6,354 nt of DNA, from contig JACQAU010000293.1 of NCBI GenBank assembly GCA_016194835.1, forward strand, positions 1 through 6,354. Reading direction: 5' to 3'. Shown here one piece after another: positions 6,233-6,354 of the stretch. Source of the DNA: Deltaproteobacteria bacterium. Its GTDB lineage: Bacteria; Bdellovibrionota; UBA1018. A model generated the notes under the pieces. The model was not told where the DNA came from, did not search any database, and saw only the letters and a list, made by a program, of their open reading frames with translations. Positions within the stretch are counted from its first letter, which is position 1; each line of letters starts with the position of its first letter. The position numbers and the translations under genes were made by a program.

Positions 6233-6310
6233 GTGACTGTCTCAGTCTCAGAATCAGTATCGGTATCAGTTGCTGTAACTGTTTCTACAGCCACGGCAGA
6301 GGCAGTACAA
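6233..6310. repeat. Degenerate six-base repeat tract, GTNTCN pattern
   Basis: Nine hexamers from 6233 to 6286 keep the form GTN-(A/T/G)CN or near it (GTGACT, GTCTCA, GTCTCA, GAATCA, GTATCG, GTATCA, GTTGCT, GTAACT, GTTTCT), then fade to about 6310. The + frame reads VTVSVSESVSVSVAVTVS and the - frame reads ETVTATDTDTDSETETVT. Variation is concentrated at every third base, and this is a wobble position in both readings. CAGTTGCTGT is shared exactly with the first tract (6053-6062 and 6267-6276), linking the two. Confidence 0.5.
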
Positions 6311-6354
6311 AGTAGCTCCCAAACAATCGGCCTCATGAATCAACTCTGGAGTAC

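Larger units (their letters stand above)
5933..6354. other. Non-coding or decayed repeat-rich region after vapC
   Basis: This 422-bp stretch to the window edge has no reading frame I can support. The first 90 bases hold only weak signals, including a 4-bp CCTC/GAGG hairpin at 5958-5971 with no T-run. From about 6025 onward the DNA is repetitive and rich in inverted repeats, described in separate entries. A stop-free run at 6013-6315 has no ATG and its translation looks like no protein family. At the right edge a + frame stays open from 6233 to the end, so a gene fragment continuing outside the window cannot be excluded. Confidence 0.6.

Noticed and set aside
6088..6315. 75-residue + strand frame starting with TTG
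   Set aside because: Start is TTG without a ribosome site; the translation is Cys/Ser/Ile-rich with no family resemblance and crosses both inverted-repeat arms and the second hexamer tract in a frame other than its V-S reading.
6187..6336. 49-residue - strand frame with ATG, containing ETVTATDTDTDSETETVT
   Set aside because: The repeat is explained by the hexamer tract read backwards; no Shine-Dalgarno, no homology by eye, and the end runs into the inverted-repeat arm. Kept only as an alternative reading of the tract.

Overview
The window is AT-rich (roughly mid-to-upper thirties percent GC by eye) and gene-dense. All seven recognisable genes lie on the + strand. The family types fit a Gram-negative predatory or delta-type bacterium such as the Bdellovibrionota: an FHA-GGDEF diguanylate cyclase with a Thr-bearing N-terminal tail, an endonuclease-type MutL, and a PPDK-type regulatory kinase/phosphorylase. 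This placement is an inference from family resemblance, not a database match.

Positions 1-5290 look like one tight housekeeping operon. It opens with the 3' part of pgi (glucose-6-phosphate isomerase), cut by the window edge; the apparent ATG at 51 is internal. A diguanylate cyclase follows after 6 nt, then mutL (17-nt gap), miaA (22-nt overlap with mutL) and a pyruvate,phosphate dikinase regulatory protein (17-nt overlap with miaA). No terminator or strong internal promoter was seen between them. The operon mixes central carbon metabolism (pgi at one end, the PPDK regulator at the other), c-di-GMP signalling, mismatch repair and tRNA modification. mutL-miaA is a classic pair; the cyclase beside it is the less ordinary member.

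Positions 5303-5932 hold a compact VapBC-type toxin-antitoxin module. A ribbon-helix-helix-like antitoxin overlaps a PIN-domain toxin by 20 nt. Just upstream lies a -35-like box inside a 24-bp near-palindrome built from two tandem TATATGTN units, a plausible autoregulatory operator.

Positions 5933-6354 contain no convincing gene but are highly structured. Two tracts have six-base periodicity (GTNACN and GTNTCN patterns). Between them lie a 30-bp imperfect inverted repeat (25/30 matched, 62-bp spacer) and a perfect short hairpin. This is the least explained part of the window. It may be a decayed repeat-protein gene, a MITE-like element, or a non-coding repeat region.
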